Source: Planococcus salinus
GTDB lineage: Bacteria; Bacillota; Bacilli; Bacillales_A; Planococcaceae
Reading direction: 5' to 3'
Length of the DNA stretch: 64,000 nucleotides
NCBI RefSeq assembly: GCF_003719725.1
Contig: NZ_RIAX01000002.1
Location: forward strand, 248,001 to 312,000
Shown here in pieces: positions 49,026 to 58,962 of the stretch. The position numbers and the translations under genes are program-made. Each line of letters begins with the position of its first letter. The stretch's first letter is position 1. The notes beneath the pieces are model-generated. The model ran no database searches and was not told the DNA's origin. It worked only from the letters and a program-made list of their open reading frames with translations.

Positions 49026-49058
49026 GAAAAATAAGGTGCATCGATTATGATGCACCTT
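49026..49058 (-). terminator. Terminator of sucCD
   Basis: Ten-base perfect stem AAGGTGCATC/GATGCACCTT (49033-49042 with 49049-49058), 6-base loop, ATTTTTC tail on the minus strand. Confidence 0.9.
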
Positions 49059-49067
49059 GTTTTTCAA

Positions 49068-49970
49068 TTAATGTGTTTTACATTGCTCATACAAACCTTT
49101 TTCTTTGATGACTTTGATCAATGTCTCACCGATGACAGATGGCGTATCTGCCACTTCAATACCGGCTTCGTTCATCGCTTTGATCTTGTCTGCAGCAGTT
49201 CCTTTACCACCGGAAATAATGGCGCCGGCATGGCCCATGCGTTTTCCTGGAGGTGCAGTTTGCCCGCCGATAAAGCCGACAACCGGTTTTGTCATATTCG
49301 CTTTGATCCATTCTGCAGCTTCTTCTTCCGCTGTCCCGCCGATCTCACCGATCATGACAACAGCCAATGTATCGTCATCTTCGTTGAACTCTGCTAATAC
49401 ATCGATGAAGTTTGTGCCGTTGACCGGGTCTCCCCCGATACCAACAGCAGTTGACTGGCCAATGCCTTCTTCAGACAGTTGGTGCGTCGCTTCATACGTC
49501 AATGTACCAGAACGTGACACTACGCCAACATGCCCTTTTTTATGGATGTATCCAGGCATGATGCCGATTTTGCATTCTTCCGGTGTGATAACGCCCGGGC
49601 AGTTCGGCCCGACCAGACGGGTTTTCTTGCCTTCCATATAACGTTTCACTTTAACCATATCCAGTACCGGAATGTGCTCAGTGATGCAGATTGCCATGTC
49701 CAACCCAGCTTCAGTGGCTTCAAGGATTGCATCTGCAGCAAAAGGAGCCGGCACATAAATTACAGATACATTCGCACCTGTAGCTTTTACAGCGTCTTCC
49801 ACTGTATTGAAAACAGGTACTCCTTCAACTTCAGTCCCGCCTTTTCCGGGCGTTACACCTGCTACGATTTTTGTTCCGTATTCAAGCATTTGCTTGGTAT
49901 GGAAAAGGGCAGTTGACCCTGTAATTCCCTGTACAAGCACTTTTGTGTCTTTGTTAATGTATACACTCAT
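49068..49970 (-). CDS. sucD: Succinyl-CoA synthetase alpha subunit
   Basis: A 300-residue TCA-cycle subunit that binds CoA and carries the phosphohistidine. The N-terminal CoA-binding fold has [19 protein letters not shown] near residue 14, and the active His is in [17 protein letters not shown] near 245. It starts 18 bases after sucC and ends at a strong terminator. Confidence 0.96.
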   Translation of the reverse strand: MSVYINKDTKVLVQGITGSTALFHTKQMLEYGTKIVAGVTPGKGGTEVEGVPVFNTVEDAVKATGANVSVIYVPAPFAADAILEATEAGLDMAICITEHIPVLDMVKVKRYMEGKKTRLVGPNCPGVITPEECKIGIMPGYIHKKGHVGVVSRSGTLTYEATHQLSEEGIGQSTAVGIGGDPVNGTNFIDVLAEFNEDDDTLAVVMIGEIGGTAEEEAAEWIKANMTKPVVGFIGGQTAPPGKRMGHAGAIISGGKGTAADKIKAMNEAGIEVADTPSVIGETLIKVIKEKGLYEQCKTH

Positions 49971-49988
49971 TTTTGTCCCTGCCCTTCT

Positions 49989-51149
49989 TTAGCCTACAAG
50001 TTCTACAATCTTTTTAGCGCCATCTGCCATTGTTCCGGCAGCTACAATATCAAGATCTGATTCGTTCAGCAGTTTTTTACCCAATTCAACGTTTGTTCCT
50101 TCAAGACGTACAACCAATGGCACATTCAAGCTGACTTCTTTTGCCGCTTGGATGACACCTTCTGCAATGACGTCACATTTCATGATACCGCCGAAAATGT
50201 TTACGAAAATCCCTTTGACATTCTGGTCAGAAAGAATGATTTTAAAGGCTTCCGTTACTTTTTCAGCAGTGGCACCGCCCCCAACGTCAAGGAAGTTAGC
50301 GGGTGTTCCGCCGTAGTAATTGATGGTATCCATTGTCGCCATCGCAAGGCCGGCACCATTTACCATACAGCCGATGTTTCCATCCAAAGAAATGTAGCTC
50401 AAGTCATACTTGGAAGCTTCGATTTCTTTTGGATCTTCTTCGTCGTAATCACGCATTTCCATGATATCCTGATGACGGTATAAAGCGTTGGCGTCAAAAT
50501 TGAACTTTGCGTCCAATGCGACTACCTGGCCGTCACCTGTCACTACCAACGGATTAATCTCAACAATCGAAGCATCTTTTTCCAGATAAGCCTGGTAAAG
50601 GCCAAGCATCAGCTTAGCTGCTTTGTTGACAAGTTTTGCCGGGATATTCATATTGAATGCCATACGGCGTGCCTGGAAGCCAGTCAAGCCGACAACCGGA
50701 TCGATTTCTTCATAGAAAATACGGTCTGGCGTATTGGCTGCCACTTCTTCAATGTCCATCCCGCCTTCTTCTGATCCCATCAAATTGACGAGTGAAGTTT
50801 CCCGGTCAAGAACCAATCCAAGGTAGTATTCTTTTTCGATGTTGCTGCCTGCTTCAATATACAGACGTTTCACTTCTTTGCCTTCTGGGCCTGTTTGGTG
50901 AGTGACAAGCACTTTGCCAAGCAATTCTTTTGCGTAAGCGCGTACTTCGTCCAGGTTTTTCGCCAGCTTGACACCACCCGCTTTACCGCGTCCGCCTGCA
51001 TGGATTTGTGCTTTCACCACGACAACATCCGTACCAAGTTCTTTTGCTGCTTTGACCGCTTCTTCCGGAGAAAAAGCTACATGGCCTTCAGGAACTGCTA
51101 CGCCATATTGTCTCAGGACTTGTTTTCCCTGATATTCATGGATATTCAT
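49989..51149 (-). CDS. sucC: Succinyl-CoA synthetase beta subunit
   Basis: A 386-residue ATP-grasp subunit that binds nucleotide and succinate. [17 protein letters not shown] starts the protein, followed by [20 protein letters not shown] near residue 42 and [16 protein letters not shown] near 317. The ATG at 51147-51149 is the real start; an in-frame GTG 17 codons upstream falls in the promoter -10. A good promoter lies 50 bases upstream. Confidence 0.96.
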   Translation of the reverse strand: MNIHEYQGKQVLRQYGVAVPEGHVAFSPEEAVKAAKELGTDVVVVKAQIHAGGRGKAGGVKLAKNLDEVRAYAKELLGKVLVTHQTGPEGKEVKRLYIEAGSNIEKEYYLGLVLDRETSLVNLMGSEEGGMDIEEVAANTPDRIFYEEIDPVVGLTGFQARRMAFNMNIPAKLVNKAAKLMLGLYQAYLEKDASIVEINPLVVTGDGQVVALDAKFNFDANALYRHQDIMEMRDYDEEDPKEIEASKYDLSYISLDGNIGCMVNGAGLAMATMDTINYYGGTPANFLDVGGGATAEKVTEAFKIILSDQNVKGIFVNIFGGIMKCDVIAEGVIQAAKEVSLNVPLVVRLEGTNVELGKKLLNESDLDIVAAGTMADGAKKIVELVG

Positions 51150-51198
51150 CTTTTGTCCTCCAATCAACCGTCTATCTCGTAATTTTAGTACCTCTACC

Positions 51199-51227
51199 AT
51201 TGTAATAAAGTTGCCACAAAATGTCCA
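51199..51227 (-). promoter_or_regulatory. Promoter of sucCD
   Basis: TGGACA (51222-51227), 17 bases, TACAAT (51199-51204). Confidence 0.78.
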
Positions 51228-51265
51228 CAGTTGTCGGAGCTAGTCCAGAAACTTCACGGCAACCA

Positions 51266-52057
51266 TCATTGACTTTCATTTACTGAGCACTGTTTCGCCA
51301 GGATCGTCTTCACCGGCTCAAAAGTCTTCCGATGAATCAGGCAGGGCCCATGAAGCTCAAGTGCCGCAACATGTTCTTTTGTGCCATATCCAGCGTGTTT
51401 CTCAAATCCATACAGCGGGTATTCCTCTGCGTATCGCTCCATGATGTTATCGCGCTCAGTCTTGGCTAAAATAGAAGCTGCTGCAATGCACAGGCTTTTT
51501 GCGTCCCCTTTGATGACGGAGTGACACGGAACCGCCAGATCCAGTTGCATCGCATCAGCCAACACAACATCAGGCTGAACGCTGAGTGCCGCGGCTGCTT
51601 TTGCCATGGAGAGCTTTGTTGCTTGATAGATATTGTGCCGGTCGATTTCTTCGGAAGACTGGATATGCACAGCATAACTCACGGCAAGTTTTTTTATGAT
51701 TTCAGCAAATCGCTCCCGTTTTGATTTCGTTATTTTTTTGGAATCATCAAGGCCGAGGAGTTCCGTACAGTCTTCCGGCAGAATAACAGCGGCAGTCACT
51801 ACAGGACCTGCGATCGGCCCACGGCCCGCTTCGTCAATCCCGGCTACTTTGTTTGCGGTGTTTTCTTTAAATGATCCATCAAACCGTTCCTTCAATTGAT
51901 GATTATGTACTAAGCTTTCCCTCAGTTTTTTTCTTCTATGCCATGCCGCCACTAACGTCTGAACGCTTTTCCTAGGATCCTTCTCCAGATCCGCCATCCA
52001 GGGTTCCCATGTTTCGGCCAGCTTCAATTTTTCTTTCAGTTGTGATACAGACTCCAT
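51266..52057 (-). CDS. rnhB: Ribonuclease HII
   Basis: A 263-residue enzyme that cuts RNA in RNA-DNA hybrids and at single ribonucleotides. The catalytic motif AGIDEAGRGPIAGPVV lies near residue 72, with LLGLDDSKKITK and the later acidic residue in VVLADAMQLDL. The N-terminal extension (1-65) is typical of Bacilli (DPRKSVQTL). The ATG at 52055-52057 is the only in-frame ATG consistent with the family. A longer frame upstream crosses the rbgA terminator. Its ribosome-binding site is weak (GAGGAAATGG at a long distance). Confidence 0.92.
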   Translation of the reverse strand: MESVSQLKEKLKLAETWEPWMADLEKDPRKSVQTLVAAWHRRKKLRESLVHNHQLKERFDGSFKENTANKVAGIDEAGRGPIAGPVVTAAVILPEDCTELLGLDDSKKITKSKRERFAEIIKKLAVSYAVHIQSSEEIDRHNIYQATKLSMAKAAAALSVQPDVVLADAMQLDLAVPCHSVIKGDAKSLCIAAASILAKTERDNIMERYAEEYPLYGFEKHAGYGTKEHVAALELHGPCLIHRKTFEPVKTILAKQCSVNESQ

Positions 52058-52082
52058 ATCATCATTCCATTTCCTCGTTATA

Positions 52083-52124
52083 GTAAAACAACAAAGAGGC
52101 TGAACCCGTGTTCGGGCCAGCCTC
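52083..52124 (-). terminator. Terminator of lepB-rbgA
   Basis: Twelve-pair stem with one bulge (52096-52124; GAGGCTG and CAGCCTC outer arms), AACA loop, then TTTGTTGTTTT on the minus strand. Confidence 0.82.
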
Positions 52125-52152
52125 CAGTACTCCAATAAATAAGGCAGAGAAG

Positions 52153-53016
52153 TCATTCGTCTTCAATCATCTCGTCCCGATAATCAAAAGTGACTCGACC
52201 GAAATGCTGATTGCGGATATCGCGGACGATAACTTCTGCTGTCATATCGTAATCGATTTCGCCGCCCGCTGTGATACATCGTCTCTTTTTTCCGATATGA
52301 TCAAAGCTGTTGACAATATCTTCGTCTATTTCATCTAAGCCATAACGTTCTTTTAAACGATCGGGATAGCGGGATTCCAAAAATTTCAATGCGTAAACCG
52401 CCAATTCCTGCATCTGAATGACTGAATCTTTTATGGCACCTGTTACAGCCAATTTCAACCCTGTTTCAGGGTCTTCAAATTTCGGCCACAAAATTCCAGG
52501 TGTATCAAGCAATTCAATTTCTTTTCCAACTTTAATCCATTGCTGGGCTTTTGTAACGCCGGGCATATTCCCCGTTTTGGCCAAGCTTTTCTTGGAAAGG
52601 CGGTTAATCAACGTCGACTTCCCGACATTCGGTATACCGACGATCATAGCCCGGATGGCACGTGGCTTAATGCCTTTGGCAATCATCCGGTCCCATTTCT
52701 CAGACAATATTTCTTTTGATGCCTTCGTCACCAGCTGCAGCCCTTTGCCTTCAAGTGAATTGATCGCCACTGCACGGTTTCCCTGCTTTTCGAAATAGTG
52801 GATCCATTTCTTCGTTTCCGCTTCATCCGCCATGTCCATTTTGTTTAAAATAATCAGGCGGGGTTTTTGCTGGATCACCTGGTCAATCATCGGATTGCGC
52901 GAAGACAACGGCAATCTGGCATCCACCAGTTCGAATATAATATCCACCAATTTCAGTTTTTCTGTTACTTCCCTGCGCGCTTTGGCCATATGCCCGGGAA
53001 ACCATTGTATCGTCAT
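52153..53016 (-). CDS. rbgA: Ribosome biogenesis GTPase RbgA (YlqF)
   Basis: A 287-residue circularly permuted GTPase required late in 50S assembly. G4 (LNKMD, about 57) precedes G1 (GIPNVGKST, about 128) and G3 (DTPG, about 173), and a C-terminal ANTAR-like RNA-binding region follows (about 215-287). It lies 11 bases downstream of lepB and is closed by a terminator. The order rplS-lepB-rbgA is as in B. subtilis. Confidence 0.95.
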   Translation of the reverse strand: MTIQWFPGHMAKARREVTEKLKLVDIIFELVDARLPLSSRNPMIDQVIQQKPRLIILNKMDMADEAETKKWIHYFEKQGNRAVAINSLEGKGLQLVTKASKEILSEKWDRMIAKGIKPRAIRAMIVGIPNVGKSTLINRLSKKSLAKTGNMPGVTKAQQWIKVGKEIELLDTPGILWPKFEDPETGLKLAVTGAIKDSVIQMQELAVYALKFLESRYPDRLKERYGLDEIDEDIVNSFDHIGKKRRCITAGGEIDYDMTAEVIVRDIRNQHFGRVTFDYRDEMIEDE

Positions 53017-53027
53017 AATAACACTCC

Positions 53028-53585
53028 TTACTTCACGAGGCCCGCTTCCGGAAAAGGCCAGAAAACGAAATTTGTACTGCCGACGATTTCCTCTATCGGT
53101 ACAACGCCGATGTGGCGGCTGTCTTTGCTTGCCCTGCGGTTATCCCCCATGACAAACACATAGCCATCAGGTACCGTACTTTGGCCGGTTAACTCCTCCA
53201 AAGTGAAATCCTCAGTCAGCGTACCGGAAATCCCTTCTTTGTAAGAGGCCAAATAAGGCTCTTCCACCGCTTCTCCATTGATGTACAATTGGTCTTCTTC
53301 ATAAGCGACATGATCACCCGGCAAGCCGATAATCCGTTTTATATAATCTTTTTGCTCCGGTGCATGAAACACAACGATATCATATCGGTCGGGCTCTCCG
53401 ACCGTATAGCCGATTTTGTTGACAATCATCCGATCTCCATGTTCCAATGTCGGCATCATCGACTCTCCGTCCACCACGATTGGAGTAAAAAAGAAAAAGC
53501 GGATAATGGCAGCAAGACCAAATGCGATCAATAAAGCCTTCGACCATTCCCACATCTCATTTTTTTTCTTACCTTCAGTTTCCAT
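53028..53585 (-). CDS. lepB: Type I signal peptidase
   Basis: A 185-residue membrane peptidase that removes signal peptides from exported proteins. One N-terminal membrane segment (about 14-33) anchors the extracellular catalytic part. The Ser nucleophile lies in [12 protein letters not shown] near residue 42, the Lys base in [12 protein letters not shown] near 83, and [13 protein letters not shown] near 147 is the family box. The ATG follows GGGAGG. It has its own promoter abutting the rplS terminator. Confidence 0.93.
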   Translation of the reverse strand: METEGKKKNEMWEWSKALLIAFGLAAIIRFFFFTPIVVDGESMMPTLEHGDRMIVNKIGYTVGEPDRYDIVVFHAPEQKDYIKRIIGLPGDHVAYEEDQLYINGEAVEEPYLASYKEGISGTLTEDFTLEELTGQSTVPDGYVFVMGDNRRASKDSRHIGVVPIEEIVGSTNFVFWPFPEAGLVK

Positions 53586-53614
53586 GGGCGTTCCTCCCTG
53601 AACGTTCTGTCCTA

Positions 53615-53643
53615 ATTGTACAAGGAATCCGATATTTTAGCAA
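53615..53643 (-). promoter_or_regulatory. Promoter of lepB-rbgA
   Basis: TTGCTA (53638-53643), 17 bases, TACAAT (53615-53620). The -35 overlaps the U-tract of the rplS terminator. Confidence 0.65.
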
Positions 53644-53674
53644 AAAAGAAAGAGGGCGCATGCGCCCTCTTTCT
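53642..53674 (-). terminator. Terminator of rplS
   Basis: A 28-base perfect palindrome (53647-53674; arms AGAAAGAGGGCGCA and complement) followed by six T on the minus strand, 11 bases after the rplS stop. Confidence 0.92.
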
Positions 53675-53685
53675 GTGATGCCATC

Positions 53686-54030
53686 TTATCGAATTTCTTT
53701 GATGCGAGCTGCTTTACCGCGAAGGTTGCGCAAGTAGTACAATTTCGCACGACGAACTTTACCGCGACGGGTAACTTCAAGCTGAGCAATTTTTGGTGTA
53801 TGAACAGGGAATGTCCGTTCAACGCCAACACCGTAAGAGATTTTGCGGACTGTGAATGATTCACTGATTCCGCCTCCGCGACGGCTGATTACTACTCCTT
53901 CGTATACCTGGATACGTTCGCGGGTACCCTCGACAACTTTCACGTGGACGCGCACAGTATCTCCGGGACGGAAATCTGGAAGATCCGTACGAAGTTGTTC
54001 TTTAGTGATTTCTGCAATAATGTTTTGCAT
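53686..54030 (-). CDS. rplS: 50S ribosomal protein L19
   Basis: A 114-residue 50S protein at the subunit interface. [20 protein letters not shown] near residue 20 and the C-terminal [20 protein letters not shown] are typical. The ATG follows AGAAGGAG. It has a promoter in the trmD-rplS gap and a leader of about 85 bases. Confidence 0.97.
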   Translation of the reverse strand: MQNIIAEITKEQLRTDLPDFRPGDTVRVHVKVVEGTRERIQVYEGVVISRRGGGISESFTVRKISYGVGVERTFPVHTPKIAQLEVTRRGKVRRAKLYYLRNLRGKAARIKEIR

Positions 54031-54116
54031 GTTTTTTCTCTCCTTCTACAGATGCTCTTGCAGTCATCTTCTGTTGCAGCGGAACACCGTGATCGTGTAC
54101 TTCACATAAAAGTACA
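54031..54116 (-). promoter_or_regulatory. rplS 5' leader, candidate L19 leader RNA
   Basis: The leader holds a 7-bp hairpin (TGTACTT/AAGTACA) and further pairing before the ribosome-binding site. L19 leaders are a known class in low-G+C Gram-positives. The segment TGCTCTTGCA/TGCAAGAGCA (54053-54062 with 54147-54156) is a perfect 10-base inverted repeat whose upstream arm overlaps the promoter -35. Confidence 0.5.
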
Positions 54117-54122
54117 TTGTCC

Positions 54123-54151
54123 ATAGTATCACTAATCGATGATGCGTGCAA
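54123..54151 (-). promoter_or_regulatory. Promoter of rplS
   Basis: TTGCAC (54146-54151), 17 bases, TACTAT (54123-54128), with TG one base before the -10. Confidence 0.7.
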
Positions 54152-54162
54152 GAGCAATTCCG

Positions 54163-54891
54163 TTATCTTTTTTGTTGTTCCAAATTAGAAAGTATTTTTT
54201 TCTGTTTATCTGTCAACTCGATTTTTTCAAGCAGATCCGGTCGCCTTTCGAGTGTCCGTCTCAGCGTCTGCTCTTCACGCCATTGATCAACTTTGGCATG
54301 GTTCCCTGATGTCAATACAGCGGGCACTTCCCAACCTCTGAACTTTGCAGGACGGGTGTATTGAGGGTGTTCAAGGAGGCCTGTTGAGAAGGAATCACGC
54401 ACCGGTGAATCAGCATTTCCAAGGACACCCGGAAGCAGCCTGACGACACTGTCAATAACAGTCATCGCTGCCAGTTCGCCACCTGTAAGAACAAAATCAC
54501 CGATCGAAATTTCATCCGTCACCAAATACTCCCGAATCCGCTCGTCATATCCTTCATAATGCCCGCAGATAAACACCAGCTCTTGTTCTTTTGCCAACTC
54601 TTCAGCTTTCTGCTGTGTAAAGCGTTCGCCTTGTGGGCACATCAAGATGACGCGCGGCTTTTTCTCTGTCGCCAATGTTTCCACCGCGTTGAAAATCGGT
54701 TCAGGCTTCAGTACCATTCCTGCCCCTCCGCCAAAAGGATAATCATCCACTTGCCGTTTGTTATCCGCAAATTCGCGAAAATCCGTGACATTCAACGAGA
54801 CCGCATTTTTTTCCTGCGCTTTTTTGAGAATCGATTGATTGAAGACCCCTTCAAACATGGCCGGAAATAAAGACAGCACATTTATATTCAT
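54163..54891 (-). CDS. trmD: tRNA (guanine37-N1)-methyltransferase TrmD
   Basis: A 242-residue SPOUT methyltransferase that modifies G37 next to the anticodon. The knot region includes [18 protein letters not shown] near residue 108 and [15 protein letters not shown] near 132. Its ATG overlaps the rimM stop by four bases, so the pair is coupled. Confidence 0.96.
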   Translation of the reverse strand: MNINVLSLFPAMFEGVFNQSILKKAQEKNAVSLNVTDFREFADNKRQVDDYPFGGGAGMVLKPEPIFNAVETLATEKKPRVILMCPQGERFTQQKAEELAKEQELVFICGHYEGYDERIREYLVTDEISIGDFVLTGGELAAMTVIDSVVRLLPGVLGNADSPVRDSFSTGLLEHPQYTRPAKFRGWEVPAVLTSGNHAKVDQWREEQTLRRTLERRPDLLEKIELTDKQKKILSNLEQQKR

Positions 54892-55406
54892 TCCGACAAC
54901 AGGCCTTCCATAGCTTCGATGACGATTTTCTTTTCATCAACATCCACTTCTTTTACCACATCTTCGATATATGGGATGTAATGCTTTTTCCCTTCCGAAG
55001 GAGTCACTTCCCACACGTCATTTGCTCCGGTTTCCAGTATTTCACTGACTTTGCCGATTTCACGGCCTTCCGTTGTATAAACCGAGCAGCCCAGGATTTC
55101 ATGGTGGTAATAAGCATGGTCTTCAAGTTCCGTAAGGTTATGCTCCGCAATTTTCAGATAGGACTCTTTGAATTCCTGCACATCATTGATATTCGGGTAT
55201 CCTTCAAAAGATACCAATTCAAAGTTTTTATGCTGCCGATGGCTGGCGATTGTTACCATAATCGGCTTTTTTGCATCCGGTTTGAACAGTCCCAGTTTCA
55301 TCCCGACGGCAAAACGTTCATCCGGAAAATCTGTCCGTGACATGACACGGACTTCTCCGCGGATGCCATGCGTATTAACGATTTTCCCTACATTAAACCA
55401 TTCCAC
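54888..55406 (-). CDS. rimM: 16S rRNA processing protein RimM
   Basis: A 172-residue protein for 30S head assembly. The N-terminal RimM domain has [19 protein letters not shown], and the C-terminal PRC-barrel (about 100-172) has [15 protein letters not shown]. The start is a GTG at 55404-55406, nine bases after AAAGGA. The frame is open 71 codons upstream but crosses the khpA terminator. In B. subtilis ylqD lies between khpA and rimM; here only a terminator and a short gap are present. Confidence 0.93.
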   Translation of the reverse strand: MEWFNVGKIVNTHGIRGEVRVMSRTDFPDERFAVGMKLGLFKPDAKKPIMVTIASHRQHKNFELVSFEGYPNINDVQEFKESYLKIAEHNLTELEDHAYYHHEILGCSVYTTEGREIGKVSEILETGANDVWEVTPSEGKKHYIPYIEDVVKEVDVDEKKIVIEAMEGLLSE

Positions 55407-55517
55407 GAGCAACCATCCTTTCCATAAGAAATACTGTATGATTTTTTGCTTTCTGGATAATGACATCAGGCAGGAAGAGGAAGCAGCACAAAAGCAGGCT
55501 GCTTCGAATCTCCCGGT

Positions 55518-55554
55518 CCGAAGAAAAAAGGAAGGAACCGGGGCTCCTTCCTTT
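55518..55554 (-). terminator. Terminator of rpsP-khpA
   Basis: Ten-base perfect stem AAAGGAAGGA/TCCTTCCTTT (55527-55536 with 55545-55554), 8-base loop, TTTTTTC on the minus strand, directly after khpA. Confidence 0.88.
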
Positions 55555-55557
55555 CTC

Positions 55558-55791
55558 TTAATCCACAATATCCACGTAAGTCTTTTTCTTATGATAACTG
55601 CCTGCTGCTGAATACACAATCGAACGAATCGCTTTCGCCACGCGTCCTTGCTTACCGATCACTTTCCCTGTATCTTCTGAATGCACGGAAAGCTTATAGA
55701 CGATACGGTTTGCGTTTTCGTCTGTTTCAATTCGGACATCGTCCGGATGGTCAACCAACGGTTTCACAATGTTTTCAATCAGCTGCTTCAT
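55558..55791 (-). CDS. khpA: KH-domain RNA-binding protein KhpA (YlqC)
   Basis: A 77-residue single KH-domain protein with the GxxG loop in [14 protein letters not shown] near residue 47. In related Firmicutes it partners KhpB and affects cell elongation and small-RNA binding. It starts 12 bases after rpsP. Confidence 0.92.
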   Translation of the reverse strand: MKQLIENIVKPLVDHPDDVRIETDENANRIVYKLSVHSEDTGKVIGKQGRVAKAIRSIVYSAAGSYHKKKTYVDIVD

Positions 55792-55803
55792 AGAAAAACT
55801 CCC

Positions 55804-56076
55804 TTACTTGCTTAGTTTTTCATTATGGAATTTTTCCATAATGCCGTTTTGAGAAAACAAGTTGCGTACAGTATCAGATGGTTTCGCACCATCGTGAAGC
55901 CATTTCAACGCTAGTTCTTCGTCGATTTTCACTTCAGCTGGAACTGTAAGCGGGTTGTACGTGCCTACTGTTTGAATTTGACGGCCGTCACGTGGAGCAC
56001 GTGAGTCAGCTACTACAATACGATAGAAAGGAGATTTTTTAGCTCCCATACGTTTTAAACGAATTTTTACTGCCAT
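55804..56076 (-). CDS. rpsP: 30S ribosomal protein S16
   Basis: A 90-residue 30S protein beginning [20 protein letters not shown]. The ATG at 56074-56076 is preferred because CGGAGGTG lies about ten bases upstream; a start four codons earlier is too close to it. A promoter lies just upstream, after ffh. Confidence 0.96.
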   Translation of the reverse strand: MAVKIRLKRMGAKKSPFYRIVVADSRAPRDGRQIQTVGTYNPLTVPAEVKIDEELALKWLHDGAKPSDTVRNLFSQNGIMEKFHNEKLSK

Positions 56077-56114
56077 TTTATAAAACACCTCCGAATAGTT
56101 TCACACAAGATATT

Positions 56115-56143
56115 ATATTATCAAGCTTTAAATAGTTTGTAAA
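56115..56143 (-). promoter_or_regulatory. Promoter of rpsP-khpA
   Basis: TTTACA (56138-56143), 17 bases, TAATAT (56115-56120); an overlapping TATAAT lies three bases downstream. Confidence 0.65.
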
Positions 56144-56168
56144 GTATTTTTTCTTAACAGTAGAAAAT

Positions 56169-57527
56169 TTACTTAAAAAGAGAATCCAGGCCTTGCAGAT
56201 TCATCTTCTTTTTTCCTTTTTTCGTGTTCATGCCGGACATTTGCTTCATCATTTTCTTCATGTCTTCAAATTGTTTCAACAGGCGGTTCACATCCTGAAT
56301 GGTGGTTCCTGAACCTCTGGCAATGCGCTTTTTGCGGTTGGCATTGATGATTTCCGGAGTCGTCTTTTCCTGCGGAGTCATCGAATAAATGATCGCTTCA
56401 ACACGGTCCATCTGACTTTCGTCCACTTGGGCGTTCTCCAGCCCTTTGATTTTGTTGGCACCGGGCAACATTTTCAAAATTTCATCGAGAGGTCCCATCT
56501 GCTTCACCTGACCAAGCTGCTCCAAAAAGTCATCAAAGGTAAAAGAAGAAGTGCGGAACTTTTCTTCCAGCTCTTTTGCCCGTTCTTCGTCTACGTTGGT
56601 CTGGGCTTTTTCGATGAGTGACAGCATATCCCCCATGCCAAGGATCCGTGAAGCCATCCGCTCTGGATGAAACGCTTCGAGGGCATCCATTTTTTCGCCC
56701 ATACCGACGAATTTAATCGGCTTTTCCGTTACGGACCGGATTGATAAAGCGGCACCGCCCCGTGTATCTCCGTCCAATTTCGTCAGAATGACACCTGAGA
56801 TGCCGAGGCTGTCATTGAAATTCTGGGCAACATTGACTGCATCCTGACCGGTCATCGCATCGACGACCAGGAATATTTCATCCGGCTCTTTTAACGCCCG
56901 GATATCTTTCAGTTCCTGCATCAGCTCTTCATCCACATGCAGGCGCCCCGCGGTATCGATGATGACAGTATCCAAATGTTCTTCTTTGGCATGCTCAATC
57001 GCTTGACGTGCAATCTCCACCGGGGAGAGCTCAGTGCCTTTCGAAAAAACCGGAAGTGACAATTGCTTGCCGATGGTTTCCAATTGCTGAACAGCGGCTG
57101 GACGATAAACATCGGCTGCCACCAGCAGTGGTTTGCGGTTATGCTTTTTGCGCAGTACACCCGCCAGTTTCCCGGTAGTCGTCGTTTTACCGGCACCCTG
57201 AAGCCCGACCATCATGATGACAGTCGGCTGCTTGGTCGAGAATTCGATTTTACTCTGTTCCCCGCCCATTAAGTTCGTCAGTTCATCTTTTACGATTTTT
57301 ACGACTTGTTGGCCGGGTGTCAGGCTTTGCATAACATCCTGCCCAACTGCGCGTTCACTGACCTTTTTTACAAATCCCTTAACTACTTTTAAGTTGACGT
57401 CCGCTTCGATCAAAGCGAAACGGACTTCGCGCATCATTTCTTTTACGTCTGCTTCAGACACTTTTCCTTTGCCTTTAATCTTTTGGACGGTGCCCTGCAG
57501 GCGTTCGGCTAATCCTTCAAATGCCAT
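56169..57527 (-). CDS. ffh: Signal recognition particle protein Ffh
   Basis: A 452-residue SRP GTPase that targets nascent membrane proteins with 4.5S/6S-type RNA. It has N and G domains (1-295) with G1 GLQGAGKTT (108-116) and DTAGRLHVD near 190, then the Met-rich M domain (about 300-452; MKKMMKQMSGMNTKKG). It starts 12 bases after ylxM. Confidence 0.97.
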   Translation of the reverse strand: MAFEGLAERLQGTVQKIKGKGKVSEADVKEMMREVRFALIEADVNLKVVKGFVKKVSERAVGQDVMQSLTPGQQVVKIVKDELTNLMGGEQSKIEFSTKQPTVIMMVGLQGAGKTTTTGKLAGVLRKKHNRKPLLVAADVYRPAAVQQLETIGKQLSLPVFSKGTELSPVEIARQAIEHAKEEHLDTVIIDTAGRLHVDEELMQELKDIRALKEPDEIFLVVDAMTGQDAVNVAQNFNDSLGISGVILTKLDGDTRGGAALSIRSVTEKPIKFVGMGEKMDALEAFHPERMASRILGMGDMLSLIEKAQTNVDEERAKELEEKFRTSSFTFDDFLEQLGQVKQMGPLDEILKMLPGANKIKGLENAQVDESQMDRVEAIIYSMTPQEKTTPEIINANRKKRIARGSGTTIQDVNRLLKQFEDMKKMMKQMSGMNTKKGKKKMNLQGLDSLFK

Positions 57528-57539
57528 CTTTTCCGCCTC

Positions 57540-57866
57540 CTAATCCCATTCTTTCAGCTGATTCAGAAATTCCCTTACCCGTTCTTCCGTGTAAGGGTGT
57601 TTTTCAAACTCGGCCACCAATTGCTGCCGCTTCTGAAATTTCTCGAAAAGCTGTAATTTCTCTTCATATTCTTCCAGCATCGCTTCTGTCCGCCGGATAT
57701 TATCGTACACTGCCTGGCGTGTAATATCATATGCTTCTGCAATTTCTCCGAGAGAATGGTCATCTAAATAGTACAGCATCATATAATTACGTTGTTTAGG
57801 CGTCAGCAATTCTTGATAGAAGTCGAATAAATAATTCATGCGCGTCGTTTTTTCCAATCCCATCAT
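57540..57866 (-). CDS. ylxM: YlxM, helix-turn-helix SRP-associated protein
   Basis: A 108-residue protein of the UPF0122 group with a sigma-70 region 4-like helix-turn-helix (residues 20-65; [20 protein letters not shown]). It is linked to SRP in streptococci and always precedes ffh. The ATG at 57864-57866 is chosen because GAGGTGA lies seven bases upstream; [17 protein letters not shown] then aligns with the family. Confidence 0.9.
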   Translation of the reverse strand: MMGLEKTTRMNYLFDFYQELLTPKQRNYMMLYYLDDHSLGEIAEAYDITRQAVYDNIRRTEAMLEEYEEKLQLFEKFQKRQQLVAEFEKHPYTEERVREFLNQLKEWD

Positions 57867-57894
57867 CAGCTGCTCACCTCTCTTTATAACCCTC

Positions 57895-57924
57895 ACCATA
57901 CAGGAAAATGAATTAAGCCGTCAA
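57895..57924 (-). promoter_or_regulatory. Promoter of ylxM-ffh
   Basis: TTGACG (57919-57924), 18 bases, TATGGT (57895-57900), starting just after the ftsY stop. Confidence 0.6.
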
Positions 57925-57930
57925 GTAATT

Positions 57931-58947
57931 TTACTTGTCTGCTTCTTCGTTTTCAAGTTGTTCTTCTTTGTCCAATCCTTCTGCGAACAATCCATAGACA
58001 TATTTCTGCGGGTCAAACGGCTGCAGGTCATCCAGCTGTTCCCCAAGCCCGACAAATTTGACAGGAATCTTCAGTTTGCTCCGAATCGCCAGGACGATGC
58101 CGCCTTTTGCCGTGCCGTCCAACTTTGTCAGCACGATACCGGTGACTTCTGTCACTTCTTTGAAAGTCTGTGCCTGGATTAGCGCATTTTGTCCGGTCGT
58201 CGCATCCAGTGCCAGCAGGACTTCATGGGGAGCTCCTGGGATTTCACGCGAGATGACACGGTGGACTTTCTGCAATTCATTCATCAGATTGACTTTGTTC
58301 TGCAGGCGCCCTGCTGTATCGCAGATCAATACGTCGACACCGCGGGACTTCGCTGAACGGACAGCATCATACATGACTGCCGCCGGGTCGGAGCCTTCGC
58401 TTTGCTTGATGACATCAACCCCGACACGCTGCCCCCACACATCCAATTGTTCGATGGCACCTGCCCGGAACGTATCTCCAGCCGCCAGCATAACGGTTTT
58501 GCCTTCCTGCTTAAAGCGATGAGCCAACTTACCGATGGTCGTTGTTTTCCCGACTCCATTGACACCGACCATCAAAATTACGGTCAGGTCATCCGAGAAA
58601 TTCAGTTCATTTGTCTCTTCTTCACCTGCCTGATAAATTTCCACCAGTTTTTCAGAAATCACGGATTGGACATTTGATGTGTCCCGGACATTTTGACGCT
58701 GCACTTCAAAACGCAGTTGATCCATTAATTCCATGACTGTTTCAAAGCCGACATCGGCCTGCAGCAGGATTTCTTCCAGATCTTCGAAAAAATCTTCATC
58801 CACTTTGCGGTAACGCGCCACCAGGTCATTGATCTTCGAAGTAAAACCCGTACGTGTTTTCGTCAGGCCTTCTTTGTATTTTTCTGTTGATTCCACAGCT
58901 TCGTTATTTCCTGAGAATTTATCTTTCAACTTTTTAAAGAAACTCAT
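57931..58947 (-). CDS. ftsY: SRP receptor FtsY
   Basis: A 338-residue SRP-receptor GTPase. A short charged N-terminus is followed by the N domain and the G domain, with G1 GVNGVGKTT (128-136) and CDTAGRL near 210. It lacks the long acidic A domain of enterobacteria, as in other Bacilli. It lies 15 bases after smc. Confidence 0.96.
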   Translation of the reverse strand: MSFFKKLKDKFSGNNEAVESTEKYKEGLTKTRTGFTSKINDLVARYRKVDEDFFEDLEEILLQADVGFETVMELMDQLRFEVQRQNVRDTSNVQSVISEKLVEIYQAGEEETNELNFSDDLTVILMVGVNGVGKTTTIGKLAHRFKQEGKTVMLAAGDTFRAGAIEQLDVWGQRVGVDVIKQSEGSDPAAVMYDAVRSAKSRGVDVLICDTAGRLQNKVNLMNELQKVHRVISREIPGAPHEVLLALDATTGQNALIQAQTFKEVTEVTGIVLTKLDGTAKGGIVLAIRSKLKIPVKFVGLGEQLDDLQPFDPQKYVYGLFAEGLDKEEQLENEEADK

Positions 58948-58962
58948 TTAACCACTCCTTTT

